64,000 bases of DNA from Pseudomonas sp. (lineage in GTDB: Bacteria; Pseudomonadota; Gammaproteobacteria; Pseudomonadales; Pseudomonadaceae). Under the pieces are notes generated by a model. That model worked only from the letters and a program-made list of their open reading frames with translations. It made no database searches and was not told the origin of the DNA. Positions 33,643-42,264 of the stretch are shown one piece after another. Each line of letters opens with the position of its first letter. The stretch's first letter is position 1. The position numbers and the translations under genes are program-made. Location: positions 149,369 to 213,368 of the forward strand of contig NZ_JASLGE010000043.1 in NCBI RefSeq assembly GCF_030150285.1. The letters run 5' to 3'.

Positions 33643-34218
33643 TTACTCGGCCACGTCGAGGGCTTCGCCAGTGGCGTAGTAATGCCCCCCGGCAACGTAG
33701 TGCAGGCTGCGCCACTGAGGATCGGCGGTTTCGAACTGCCAGTGGCCATCGCGAAAGGCTCGGGTGTCCGCCCAGGCACCGACCACTTCACCGATAAACA
33801 GGTCGTAGGCCGACTGGTTATGTGGCTCGGGAATCAGGGTGCAGGCCAGCCAGGCCGAGCAGCCCGCCACGAACGGTTGATCATGCCCCGGCAGATCGAA
33901 CAGTTCGACACCACAGTGGTGCAGCTTGTCGGGGTCATCATTAAGGCTGATCGCGCCGACCTGGCTGGTGAGTACGAGTTGCTTCACCGTCGGCACCTGA
34001 ATCACAAACCGGCCACTGTGCTCGACCAGTTCGCGGGTTTTAACCGATTTATCCAGCACCACGGTCAGTTTGGGGGGGGCGAAATCCAGGGCGCAGGCCC
34101 ATGAGGCGGCCATGACGTTCTGCACGCCCTGGTGGCGGGCCGAGACCAGAATCGTCGGGCCGTGATTGATCAGTCGATAGGCTTTTTCCAGCGGGACGGC
34201 GGCAATGTGCGCGTTCAT
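33643..34218 (-). CDS. Flavin reductase-like (FMN-binding split-barrel) protein
   Basis: 191 aa from the ATG at 34218 (MNAHIAAV), after AGGAG. The flavin-reductase-like split barrel is recognisable from GPTILVSARHQGVQNVMAASW and FVIQVPTVKQLVL. It could reduce FMN with NAD(P)H and so feed the flavin monooxygenases. But it lies 3 kb away, on the other strand, and has an ordinary Cys/Met content (six in 191), so membership of the sulfur regulon is doubtful. It may have another flavoprotein role. Confidence 0.82.
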   Translation of the reverse strand: MNAHIAAVPLEKAYRLINHGPTILVSARHQGVQNVMAASWACALDFAPPKLTVVLDKSVKTRELVEHSGRFVIQVPTVKQLVLTSQVGAISLNDDPDKLHHCGVELFDLPGHDQPFVAGCSAWLACTLIPEPHNQSAYDLFIGEVVGAWADTRAFRDGHWQFETADPQWRSLHYVAGGHYYATGEALDVAE

Positions 34219-34330
34219 GGGGGGCTCCTGAGGGGTATACGAGCGTCGCAGTGAATAGCGCGGCAGTTTGCCCCAGAGCCCCGGTATCGAGCAATGCGTG
34301 CCAGCCGGACGTTTGATAGGCATTCACCCG

Positions 34331-34450
34331 CAGGAGCGCGCTTGCACGCGATCTTTTGCTCTTGTACAGACCGGACACATGGTTGACGCCTGTGCGGGGG
34401 GCCTTTAGATCAAAAACCAGATCAAAAGATCACGAGCCAGCTCGTTCCTA
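34331..34450. repeat. REP inverted pair
   Basis: 34331-34358 and 34423-34450 are diverged inverted copies of a REP-like palindrome ending in GATCTTTTG. They occupy the 392-bp gap between the flavin reductase and nitronate monooxygenase genes. No gene was seen there. Confidence 0.7.
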
Positions 34451-34474
34451 CAAACTCTGCCATCCGTAGGAGCC

Positions 34475-34511
34475 GGGATTCAGGTTTTACGATCGCTGCG
34501 CAATCGGACGT
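34475..34511 (-). repeat. Dispersed 37-bp repeat related to the 63-kb tandem repeat
   Basis: The reverse complement of this segment matches 63714-63750 at 36 of 37 positions, including GATTGCGCAGCGATCGTAAA. It shows that part of the tandem unit at the right end of the window is a dispersed intergenic repeat. Confidence 0.75.
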
Positions 34512-34610
34512 TTCGCCAACGGTTACTAAACACTCGGCCCCTCGGGCGGGCAGGCGGATCTCAGGGGGCTCGTACGGTTTCGGCGTGCGAACCCTTAAAG
34601 CCGTGTGCGC

Positions 34611-35663
34611 TCAGACGCCGGAGTGTTTGACCAGCAGCGCGAGCAGTTCGCGGGCTGGCAGCGCCGTGGCACGCGCCGCTTGCTGGCCTGCCCAGAACGG
34701 CGAGAACTCGGCACTGCCGGCCTTGGTTGCTGCCTCGGCCAGGTGTTTGCCCGCGTTGTAGGCAATGCCGAAAGGCGGCACGGGCGGATGGCCCGCAGCG
34801 CCGGCTTCGCGCATGAACCGATTGACCATGCCACGGGCCGGTCGCCCTGAAATGACGTCAGTGAGGGCGGTGGTTGCGGCGCGTTCGCTGTTCAGCATGT
34901 GGCGGTAGGCCGGGCTTGCCGATGACTCCGGGCACAAGATGAACGCGGTGCCCAACTGTGCCGCCAGCGCGCCCAGTTCCAGTACCTGGCGAATGTCGTG
35001 GCCATCCATCAGGCCGCCGGTGGCGATCACCGGGATGTCCAGGCAGGCGAGCAAGCGTTTGAGCAGTTCCAGGGTCGGCAGTTGTTCATCCGGGGCGTGG
35101 GGGTCGAACATGCCGCGATGGCCTCCCGCTTCGATGCCCTGCGCCACCACCACATCCACCCCTGCAGCCTGCACCGCCAGGGCTTCCGCTTCGTGGGTGG
35201 CACTGGCAAACAGCACAATCCCGGCCGCCTTGAGGGCATCGATATGCCCTTGTGGCGGCAGCCCGAGGTGAAAGCTGACGACCGCCGGGCGCTCTTCAAG
35301 CAGCAGGTTCAGTTGTTCATCCGAGGCGCAGAAGCTGGTGTAAATCTGGTGGATGTCGGCCGGGACCGGGGCGTTGAACTCGGCAAAAAACGGGGCCAGG
35401 TGCGCAAGCCAGGCCTGTTCCAGTACCGGGTCGGCGCAGGAGGGGGCGTTGCAGAAGACGTTCACATTGAACGGTTTGTCGGTGCGTGCCCGCAGGTCGC
35501 GGATCATCGCGCGCCCGGCCTCGATATTGACCGCCGCGATGGAGATAGAGCCCAGCCCCCCTGCCTCACTGACGGCCGCCGCCAGTGCCGGAGTGGCCGT
35601 GCCGGCCATGGGGGCCTGGATGATGGGGTATTGAATGCCGAGGGAGGAAAAAAGGCTGCTCAT
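34611..35663 (-). CDS. Nitronate monooxygenase (2-nitropropane dioxygenase family)
   Basis: 350 aa from the ATG at 35663, after AAGGAG. It is an FMN-dependent TIM barrel: IQYPIIQAPMAGTATPALAAAVSEAGGLGSI at the N-terminus, EAGGHRGMF with the conserved His, and PVIATGGLMDGHDIRQVLELGA at the phosphate site. It oxidises alkyl nitronates to carbonyls and nitrite, detoxifying propionate-3-nitronate or similar. It appears monocistronic, with REP elements downstream and a RidA gene divergent upstream. Confidence 0.92.
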   Translation of the reverse strand: MSSLFSSLGIQYPIIQAPMAGTATPALAAAVSEAGGLGSISIAAVNIEAGRAMIRDLRARTDKPFNVNVFCNAPSCADPVLEQAWLAHLAPFFAEFNAPVPADIHQIYTSFCASDEQLNLLLEERPAVVSFHLGLPPQGHIDALKAAGIVLFASATHEAEALAVQAAGVDVVVAQGIEAGGHRGMFDPHAPDEQLPTLELLKRLLACLDIPVIATGGLMDGHDIRQVLELGALAAQLGTAFILCPESSASPAYRHMLNSERAATTALTDVISGRPARGMVNRFMREAGAAGHPPVPPFGIAYNAGKHLAEAATKAGSAEFSPFWAGQQAARATALPARELLALLVKHSGV

Positions 35664-35832
35664 GAAGACTCCTTGCCAGGTTGGGTGGAGCGCTCCGGGC
35701 GGCGGACCAGAGCGTAGGGTCTCTGGAGTCTAAGGGGTAATGACGCGGTTAGAAACATCGTATGATTGAATCCGTACCTACGTATTGAACGGTCGCTTCA
35801 CCCTGTAAATATTCGTAAATCATCCGCGCTTA

Positions 35833-35852
35833 CAGACCTTTCGATAGGTCTG
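35833..35852. promoter_or_regulatory. Short dyad upstream of the RidA gene
   Basis: CAGACCT and AGGTCTG (35833-35839 and 35846-35852) form a 7-bp dyad in the gap between nitronate monooxygenase and the RidA gene, about 45 bp before the latter's start. It may be an operator; no T run follows. Confidence 0.3.
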
Positions 35853-35896
35853 ACGGTACAAATCCCACATTTTTTAACCTCAACCCAGAGAGAGTT

Positions 35897-36277
35897 ATGA
35901 CCCATCACGATATTACCTTCACCCCCGACCCAGATGCGGATTCGATTTCTTCTGATGTGGCCGGTTTCGGCGGGCTATTGGTGTCCACGCAGATCCCGAC
36001 CCGGGCTGATGGCAGCCTGGAACTGGGCGGCATTACTCAACAAAGCGAGTGCACCTTGCAGGCGCTCAAGGTGGCCTTGGAGCGGGCCGGCAGTTCGATG
36101 GACCGTGTACTGCATTTAACGATCTACCTCACCGACATGGCCGATCGGGCTGCCTTCAATGAGGTGTACAAACGCTTTTTCGCCAAGCCGTGGCCAGTGC
36201 GTGCTGCTGTGGGCGTGGCCGCGTTGGCGGTGGACGGCATGCGTGTCGAAGTGACCGCAATGGCGGCCAAGGGCTAA
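35897..36277 (+). CDS. RidA family protein
   Basis: 126 aa. The pattern GFGGLLVSTQIPTRADGSLELGGITQQSECTLQALKVALERAG, then VLHLTIYLTDMADRAAFNEVYKRFF and PVRAAVGVAALAVDGMRVEVTAMA, is that of the YjgF/YER057c/UK114 family. The Arg in PVRAAV is the residue that binds substrate carboxylate in enamine/imine deaminases. It would hydrolyse reactive enamines formed by PLP enzymes, or act in a specialised catabolic step. It is a single gene, divergent from nitronate monooxygenase. Confidence 0.92.
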   Translation: MTHHDITFTPDPDADSISSDVAGFGGLLVSTQIPTRADGSLELGGITQQSECTLQALKVALERAGSSMDRVLHLTIYLTDMADRAAFNEVYKRFFAKPWPVRAAVGVAALAVDGMRVEVTAMAAKG

Positions 36278-36364
36278 GCGGTGCCCGCACGGCGATCTAT
36301 CCTCTACACTCTCGCTGGGCCATTAAGCCCTTGCCAATGAAGGCTAGACATAAGAGGGGTTTCA

Positions 36365-37003
36365 ATGATGGTACGTATGGTAGTGGGCGTTGCGATGCTG
36401 GCTTTGTTGTCAGGTTGCGCCCTGAATCGGTCACAGGTTGAAGTGGACGGCAATGCGGGCGCGGTGCCGACAACGGCCTCGGTCAATGGCAAAAAGGTTT
36501 ACATCACCGCGGTCGATGAGCGCGTGTTCCAGTCCAAACCCACTACACCGGACAACCCGTCGGTCATGTTCCAGCAGATGGAAGACAAAGCCATCACTGA
36601 ACGGGTGATTGCCCGCAAGCGCAACACCTACGGCATGCACATCGGGGATGTGTTGCTGAAGCCGGGCCACACCGTGCCGGGCATTGTCAGTGATGCGGTC
36701 GCCGCTGCGTACCGGCAGGCCGGCTACCAAGTGGTCAGCGAACCGGGCGTTCAGGGTGCCACGGGTGTGCAAGTCAACATTGCGCAGTTCTGGTCATGGA
36801 CGGTGTTGCGGGGCGTGCTGGATTCCGTCACCTACAACCGCGCCGTTTTGAATATCAAACCTGCCGACGGGCCTGAGTACCAGGTCAAAACGGAGGTGAA
36901 TAAAGAGTTCGCTATCGGCAGCACCGACCGTTGGAAAGTCATCACCGAAGATGGGCTTAAAGCGGTGACCCAGCAAACCCTCAAGCACCTTCAGCAGCCT
37001 TGA
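36365..37003 (+). CDS. YajG-like lipoprotein
   Basis: 212 aa. The N-terminus MMVRMVVGVAMLALLSGC is a lipoprotein signal with lipobox LLSGC; the mature protein begins at Cys18 and should sit in the outer membrane. The mature part (KKVYITAVDERVFQSKP, RKRNTYGMHIGDVLL, VSDAVAAAYRQAGY) resembles the YajG family of uncharacterised lipoproteins. The gene follows RidA by 87 bp. A strong hairpin follows its stop. Confidence 0.8.
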   Translation: MMVRMVVGVAMLALLSGCALNRSQVEVDGNAGAVPTTASVNGKKVYITAVDERVFQSKPTTPDNPSVMFQQMEDKAITERVIARKRNTYGMHIGDVLLKPGHTVPGIVSDAVAAAYRQAGYQVVSEPGVQGATGVQVNIAQFWSWTVLRGVLDSVTYNRAVLNIKPADGPEYQVKTEVNKEFAIGSTDRWKVITEDGLKAVTQQTLKHLQQP

Positions 37004-37009
37004 TCGCAG

Positions 37010-37042
37010 CATTACCGCCGGTAGGCACTGCCGGCGGTAATG
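37010..37042. terminator. Bidirectional hairpin between convergent genes
   Basis: CATTACCGCCGG (37010-37021) pairs perfectly with CCGGCGGTAATG (37031-37042) around a 9-base loop, between the lipoprotein and heme oxygenase stops. A long T run is missing, but the 12-bp stem and its position favour a shared terminator. Confidence 0.65.
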
Positions 37043-37045
37043 TGC

Positions 37046-37633
37046 CTAACCGAAGACCTGTCGCAGGTTCGTTCGGTAGAAGTCGAACGCTGCAATCGCC
37101 CCGTTGATGGCTTGCTGCTCGTGTTCCTCGCTCAGCACCTGGCTGTCGAGCAGGGCGATAAATTGCCGCCAGTGCAGGCCGCGCCCGTCCGGGTGGGCGG
37201 CCAGGTGGCTGGCTCCCCGCTGTTGGTCCAGGCCCAGTTGCTGGGTTTCCTTGTACAGGTACGCGGCCCCCAGGTTTGACCCTTCGCTGCAATACAACCA
37301 GCCCAAGGCTTCAAAAGGGCCGTTGACCGGTGCCCGTGGCGGTGCGTCGGGCACGCTCAGGCCGAGGTCGGCCAGGTCGCGTTTCACCGCTTCAAATCGC
37401 GGCAGTTGCGCTAGCCCCGGCAGGCGCCGGTTCAGTTCCGGGTCGTGATACAGCGCGTCGATTGCGCCGTGAAACGCATGTTGCAAGCGCAGGAACTGGC
37501 CGTAACGCTCAAGGTTTGCGAACGGTCGGGCGGCCATTACCAGGCTGTCGACACTGTCGTGCTCGCGGTGTGTGGCGGCTTTCAGGCGTTTGGCCCGCGA
37601 CAGGGGCAGGGCCTCAAGGGTGGGTGCGGTCAT
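37046..37633 (-). CDS. Biliverdin-producing heme oxygenase (HemO-like)
   Basis: 195 aa from the ATG at 37633 (MTAPTLEAL), 7 bp after AAGGA. The N-terminal KAATHREHDSVD holds the likely proximal His (His22 or His25), and EALGWLYCSEGSNLGAAYLYK is the distal-helix region with the flexible Gly-rich kink. It opens heme to biliverdin, CO and iron with an external reductant. The layout resembles bacterial HemO/PigA, but no heme uptake genes or bacteriophytochrome are adjacent, so its role (iron release or chromophore supply) is open. No clear Fur box was seen. Confidence 0.88.
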   Translation of the reverse strand: MTAPTLEALPLSRAKRLKAATHREHDSVDSLVMAARPFANLERYGQFLRLQHAFHGAIDALYHDPELNRRLPGLAQLPRFEAVKRDLADLGLSVPDAPPRAPVNGPFEALGWLYCSEGSNLGAAYLYKETQQLGLDQQRGASHLAAHPDGRGLHWRQFIALLDSQVLSEEHEQQAINGAIAAFDFYRTNLRQVFG

Positions 37634-37717
37634 GGTGAGGTCCTTGGTGAGGGGGGGCAAAGCATAAAGCGTAGCAGGGGGCCGCCAGCGCCGGAGGCGA
37701 CAGCGGCCACACGGCGT

Positions 37718-39427
37718 TCACCGGGCAGTCAACGCCGGTGTCCGTGGCGGAATGCTGCGTTTGCAACCCAGGGATTCAAACGCCGAAGCCAGCCGCAGCA
37801 AGTTCGAGTCGTCATAGGCGCGGCCGGCGAAGGTCAGGCCCACGGGCATGCCGATGTCGGCCATGACGCCCATGGGCACGGTGACGGTCGGCACGCCCAG
37901 GTGACGGATGGCCAGGTTGCCGTTGGCGACCCATACGCCGTTGCTCCAGGCGATGTCGGCCGAGGCCGGGTTGACGTCGGCGTCGGCCGGGCCGACGTCG
38001 GCCACGGTGGGGAACAGCACCGCGTCAAGGCCCAGGCGGTCCATCCAGTCTTCCAGGTCGATGCGCCGGGTTTCTTCAAGGCCACGCAAACCGTCCGGCA
38101 GGCTGGCGATCTCGTTCCACGGGGTAATCCCGCGCTGGGCCATGCGCACGTATTCGTCCATGCCGGCGGCCAGGTCGTCTTCACGGTTGGGCAGGGTGCC
38201 GGGGTCGTGGGGGAAGATCAGCGCGCCGTCGACATCGGCCAGGCGATTGAGCGCCGGGTCGTTGTTGGCCCGCAGGAAGTCGTCGAATGCCCAGGCTGAC
38301 AGTGCCCACAGTTCGTCGTGCATAAACGCTTTGGACACCAGCCCTCGGGTCATTACCGTGGGCGCGCCGGGGCGGTCGCCTTCGCAGTTGGAGACCAACG
38401 GGAAGTCCACCTCGATCACTTCGGCCCCTTGGGCTTCGAGGGCCTGACGCGCGGCGTGCCACAGGTCCATCACCGAGTCGCGGGTGATGATGCGCTGCCC
38501 GGTCGGGCCGCCAATGCCGGGCTTTTCTGAGGTGCCTGCTGCCGGGTCGGCATTGATAAACAGGCGCGGCGCGCCAAAGCGCTTGCCCGCGAGCGCTTCG
38601 CGGCCCGCGGCCAGTGCCGGGTAGGAAGCCGGGCGCACGCTGTCCACGGGTGGAATCGGCACCCAGGGTTGCAGGCGCCACAGGTCGCCACGGGTGTCGG
38701 GGTCGGGGGCGACCACCACGTCGAGCACGGCCAGCAGGTCGTCCATGGTACGGGCATAGGGCACGACCACGTCCATGGTCGGGGTCAGGGGCCAGTTGCC
38801 GCGCACCGAAATCACCCCGCGTGAGGGCGTGTAGGCGCACAAGCCGTTGTTGGAGGCGGGGCCGCGCCCGCTTGACCAGGTTTCTTCAGCCACCCCGAAG
38901 GCGGCAAAACTGGCAGCGGTGGCGGTGCCGGCACCGTTGGAGGAGCCGGACGCAAAAGGGGCGGTGAGGTAGTCGGCGTTGTACGGGCTTTCCGCGCGGC
39001 CATACACCCCGCGCTGCATGCCGCCGTTGGCCATGGGTGGCATATTGGTCTTGCCCAGGCAAATGGCCCCGGCCCCGCGCAACCGCTCGATGGTGAAGGC
39101 ATCGCGGTGGGCAATCAGGGCCTTGAAAGCCGGGCTGCCGGAAGCGGCGGTCAAGCCTTTGACCAGGTAACTGTCTTTGGCGGTGTAGGGGATGCCGTCC
39201 AGCGGGCCGAGGCTTTCGCCACGGGCGCGACGTGCATCCGAGGCGTGGGCGTCCTTCAATGCGTCCGGGTTGGGCACCACCAGCGCATTGAGCGCGGTTG
39301 CGGTGTGGGGGCCGTCATAAGCCGCGATGCGGTCGAGATAGGCCTGCACCAGTTCCACTGCTGTGGCCTGGCCGGATTCAAGGGCTGCACGCAGCTGGGC
39401 AATGGAGGCCTCAGTGACTTCGATCAT
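37718..39427 (-). CDS. Amidase signature family protein
   Basis: 569 aa. The amidase signature fold is clear: GLTAASGSPAFKAL, ICLGKTNMPPMAN and the Gly/Ser-rich core SGSSNGAGTATAASFAAFG. The Lys of the Ser-Ser-Lys triad is in YTAKDSYL. The nucleophile region reads EETWSSGRGPAS instead of the common TDTGGSIRxPA, keeping Ser and Arg but losing the two Gly, so specificity may be unusual. No signal peptide. It lies between heme oxygenase and the OprD porin, all on the minus strand. The substrate is unknown. Confidence 0.9.
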   Translation of the reverse strand: MIEVTEASIAQLRAALESGQATAVELVQAYLDRIAAYDGPHTATALNALVVPNPDALKDAHASDARRARGESLGPLDGIPYTAKDSYLVKGLTAASGSPAFKALIAHRDAFTIERLRGAGAICLGKTNMPPMANGGMQRGVYGRAESPYNADYLTAPFASGSSNGAGTATAASFAAFGVAEETWSSGRGPASNNGLCAYTPSRGVISVRGNWPLTPTMDVVVPYARTMDDLLAVLDVVVAPDPDTRGDLWRLQPWVPIPPVDSVRPASYPALAAGREALAGKRFGAPRLFINADPAAGTSEKPGIGGPTGQRIITRDSVMDLWHAARQALEAQGAEVIEVDFPLVSNCEGDRPGAPTVMTRGLVSKAFMHDELWALSAWAFDDFLRANNDPALNRLADVDGALIFPHDPGTLPNREDDLAAGMDEYVRMAQRGITPWNEIASLPDGLRGLEETRRIDLEDWMDRLGLDAVLFPTVADVGPADADVNPASADIAWSNGVWVANGNLAIRHLGVPTVTVPMGVMADIGMPVGLTFAGRAYDDSNLLRLASAFESLGCKRSIPPRTPALTAR

Positions 39428-39565
39428 GGCTTCACCGCTAACAGTTGAAGGTCAGTACACAGCATAAAAAGGCGTTTCATATCGGGTCTCCACGGCACGG
39501 CATAACGGCATATCGGCGCAGCTTAGCGAAAATGCGGGCACCTGAGCCAGTCAATGTGGGATTTG

Positions 39566-40837
39566 TCACCAGAGCTTCCAGGTGTAGTCGATATTTATCC
39601 GTAACTCGTTGTCATCACGGTGGCTGGCCTGGGCGGCAAAGTCATTGCGATACCAGGCGTGGCGCACTCGCAGCGACAGGTCCTTGAGGGGCCCGCTTTG
39701 CAGAATGTATGAAATTTCGAGGTCCTTTTCGCTTTCGCTCAAGTTGGAGCCGCCCAAGGTGGGCAGTTCGATATTGTCGCCCTGCACGTAGCGCACCATG
39801 GCCTTGAGCCCCGGCGCACCCAGGGCGGCAAAGTTGTAGTCGTAGCGCACCTGCCAGCTGCGTTCGCGCGGGTTGAGAAACTCCGAGCTGAGGGTGCCTT
39901 CGGTGATCACCAGCGGCTCGGTGCCAAACAGATAAGGCATGCCGGTGGTGCCGCTCAGTTGCATGTAGCCGGCCCCGAGTGCGTGGGAGCCCAGGGCGTA
40001 GGTCAACATCAGCGCGGTGTTGCGGTTGTCCACCGGGCCGGCCTTGCCTGCACCGTCCTCACCCGTGATAAACAGGCGAAAATCACTCTTGAGGGTACCG
40101 GGGCCCAGCGGGCGATGGTCGACAAAACCCAGGTAGTCCTTGCGGTACAACTCGGCCAGCTCAGCGTGGTAGTACTTGAGGGTTAACTGTTCGGACCACG
40201 CATAGTCGCCGCCGATAAACGTGAAGCGGTCGGACTCGGCGCTGCCGTTGAAGCGCCCGTTGGGGGCCCCGACCGACATTTTCTGGTAGTGGGTGGCGTC
40301 GCGCAGGTTGATGCGGTCGAGCCAGCCCAGGTGCAGGGTCAGCGGTTGCAGTTCCCGTGACGTCACATACGCGCCGCGAAAGGTTTGCGGTAACAGGCGG
40401 GTGGGGCTGGCAAAGGCGATGGGCAACACGGTACTGATCGTGCCCACTTGCAGTTCAGTGTGGGAGGCACGGGCCTTGGCCGTCAGCCCCAACTCGGAAT
40501 ACGCATCGGCCGGTTCACGGGTGCTGGCGCTGTACGGCAACAAACCGGTGCCGGTGTGGGCCTTGGAGGAATCCAGACGTACCCCCAGTTGCCCTTGGGC
40601 ATCCAGGCCAAAGCCGATGGGCCCCTCGGTGTAGCCCGAGCGCACATTCAGCAAAAAGCCCTGGGCCCATTCACGGGCGGCGGCCTGAGGCGTAGCGTTG
40701 ACGTAATTGCGATCGAAGTAATAGTTACGCAGTGTCAGATCGGCATGGCTGCCCTCGACAAAACCGCTGGCCATGGCGTGAGCCCATGGGGAAATGCAGG
40801 CGCAGGCGCTGAGCGCCCGAAGAATGTGCTTGAGCAT
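39566..40837 (-). CDS. OprD family outer-membrane porin
   Basis: 423 aa from the ATG at 40837 (MLKHILRALSACACISPWAHA, a signal peptide). The mature protein begins near SGFVEGSHADLTLRNYYFDR, the typical OprD-family opening, and ends NIDYTWKLW with the aromatic C-terminus. OprD-family channels take up small carboxylates and amino acids. It is encoded next to the AAHS transporter and mhp genes, so it probably admits hydroxyphenylpropionate or a related aromatic acid through the outer membrane. That substrate is inferred from position. Confidence 0.93.
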   Translation of the reverse strand: MLKHILRALSACACISPWAHAMASGFVEGSHADLTLRNYYFDRNYVNATPQAAAREWAQGFLLNVRSGYTEGPIGFGLDAQGQLGVRLDSSKAHTGTGLLPYSASTREPADAYSELGLTAKARASHTELQVGTISTVLPIAFASPTRLLPQTFRGAYVTSRELQPLTLHLGWLDRINLRDATHYQKMSVGAPNGRFNGSAESDRFTFIGGDYAWSEQLTLKYYHAELAELYRKDYLGFVDHRPLGPGTLKSDFRLFITGEDGAGKAGPVDNRNTALMLTYALGSHALGAGYMQLSGTTGMPYLFGTEPLVITEGTLSSEFLNPRERSWQVRYDYNFAALGAPGLKAMVRYVQGDNIELPTLGGSNLSESEKDLEISYILQSGPLKDLSLRVRHAWYRNDFAAQASHRDDNELRINIDYTWKLW

Positions 40838-40915
40838 GGCAAGGTCACTTTTATTGTTATGGAGTAGGAGCAAACCGCCCCGCACGGTGTGGGTGCGGAG
40901 CGTTACAACGACCGG

Positions 40916-42121
40916 TCAGTCGTGGGCGCAGGCCTTGCGCCGCGTTGACAGGTAAAACAGGGCGGCGGCAGCCAGCACGATGCCCGGTGCCGAAGCCAGC
41001 ATGACGCCCGCCGTTCCGGTGCCCAGCGCGAGCATCTTGCCGGCTACCAGCGGGCCGCTCATGGCCCCCAGCCTGCCAATGGCCACGGCGCTGCCAACGC
41101 CGGTCGCCCGTATCGAGGCCGGGTAAAAGTGCGGGGCCAAGGCGTACAGCACGCATTGCCCGCCCGTGGCGAAAAAGCCGGCGACAAAACCAGCCGCCAG
41201 CATGCTGTCCAGGCGCGTGACCAGGCCCAGAGCGGTTAGCGAGGCGAGAATGCCCAGGTAAATCAGCGCGCACAGGGCCCAGGCGGGCAGACGGTCCATG
41301 ACCCAACCCAGAAACAGCGTGCCCACGGCGGCACCGATTTGCAGGGCCAGCATCACCGCGCTGGCATCACGGCCACTGAACCCTTGGCCGATCAGCAGGC
41401 TGGGCAGCCAGTTGATCAAGATGTAAACCACCATCAGGGTGAAGAAGTAGCTCACCCAGATCAGTGCGGTCGGCCACGCCGCACCCTCGCCAAACAGGCC
41501 TTGCACCACGCCGATGGGGGCTTCGCTGCGGGCCTGGCGAAATTGCTGCGACTCCGGCAGGTAGAGGCCGAGCAGGGGCACAATCAACAGCGGCACCACG
41601 CCGCCGACGTAGAACACCACTTGCCAGCCGCCGGTGAGTTGCGCGATGCCAATACAGGCCGCCAACGCAGCCCCCAGGGGCACGCCGCAGTACATCAGGC
41701 TGACCGCCATGCCGCGCAGGCGTGGGCCTGCCACTTCACTGGTGAGGGCGATCAGGTTGGGCAGCGCGGCCCCCAGGCCCACGCCGGTGAGGCAGCGGGC
41801 AACCAGCAGGCTGTTGAAATCCCAGGCCAGGGCGGTGGCCAACGAGAACAGGCCAAACAAGGCCACCGACCCCATAAGCACGCGTTTGCGGCCTACGCGG
41901 TCGGCCAGCCAGCCGCCCACAAAGGCACCGGGCAACAGGCCGAAAATACCGGCGCTGAACACCCAACTCATGTGCACTTTATCCAGCGCGAAGGCGCTGG
42001 CCATCCCTTGGGCTGCGATCCCGGCAGCCTGCAAATCGAGCCCTTCCATCAGGGCCACCAGAAAACACAGTGCAATCGTGCGTACAACGGGCAGGGGTGA
42101 AGCCAAGGTGAACGTTGTCAT
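40916..42121 (-). CDS. mhpT: Aromatic acid:H+ symporter (AAHS family, MhpT-like)
   Basis: 401 aa with about twelve membrane helices. LMEGLDLQAAGIAAQGMA in helix 1 carries the acidic motif of AAHS transporters, and FVGGWLADRVGRKRVLMGS is MFS motif A. It should import 3-(3-hydroxyphenyl)propionate across the inner membrane with protons. It lies downstream of mhpD with a 143-bp gap on the same strand, probably in the mhp operon. The family is secure, the exact substrate inferred from the neighbours. Confidence 0.88.
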   Translation of the reverse strand: MTTFTLASPLPVVRTIALCFLVALMEGLDLQAAGIAAQGMASAFALDKVHMSWVFSAGIFGLLPGAFVGGWLADRVGRKRVLMGSVALFGLFSLATALAWDFNSLLVARCLTGVGLGAALPNLIALTSEVAGPRLRGMAVSLMYCGVPLGAALAACIGIAQLTGGWQVVFYVGGVVPLLIVPLLGLYLPESQQFRQARSEAPIGVVQGLFGEGAAWPTALIWVSYFFTLMVVYILINWLPSLLIGQGFSGRDASAVMLALQIGAAVGTLFLGWVMDRLPAWALCALIYLGILASLTALGLVTRLDSMLAAGFVAGFFATGGQCVLYALAPHFYPASIRATGVGSAVAIGRLGAMSGPLVAGKMLALGTGTAGVMLASAPGIVLAAAALFYLSTRRKACAHD

Positions 42122-42264
42122 GGGCAGTACCCTTTTTATTGTTGTCGTGAAAGGGGCGACTCAATCGGCGGGTGCCGTCAGCGGCGGCGGGTTGCCAGCC
42201 AAACCGGCACCGCCGACCCGCGCGGCCATTTCCAGGTGCCGGGTGGGGCGCGCGAGTGTGATCG

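Noticed and set aside
33643..34218. Flavin reductase as the DszD partner of the locus
   Set aside because: It is 3 kb away on the other strand and has normal Cys/Met content, so only a weak link; kept as a separate gene.
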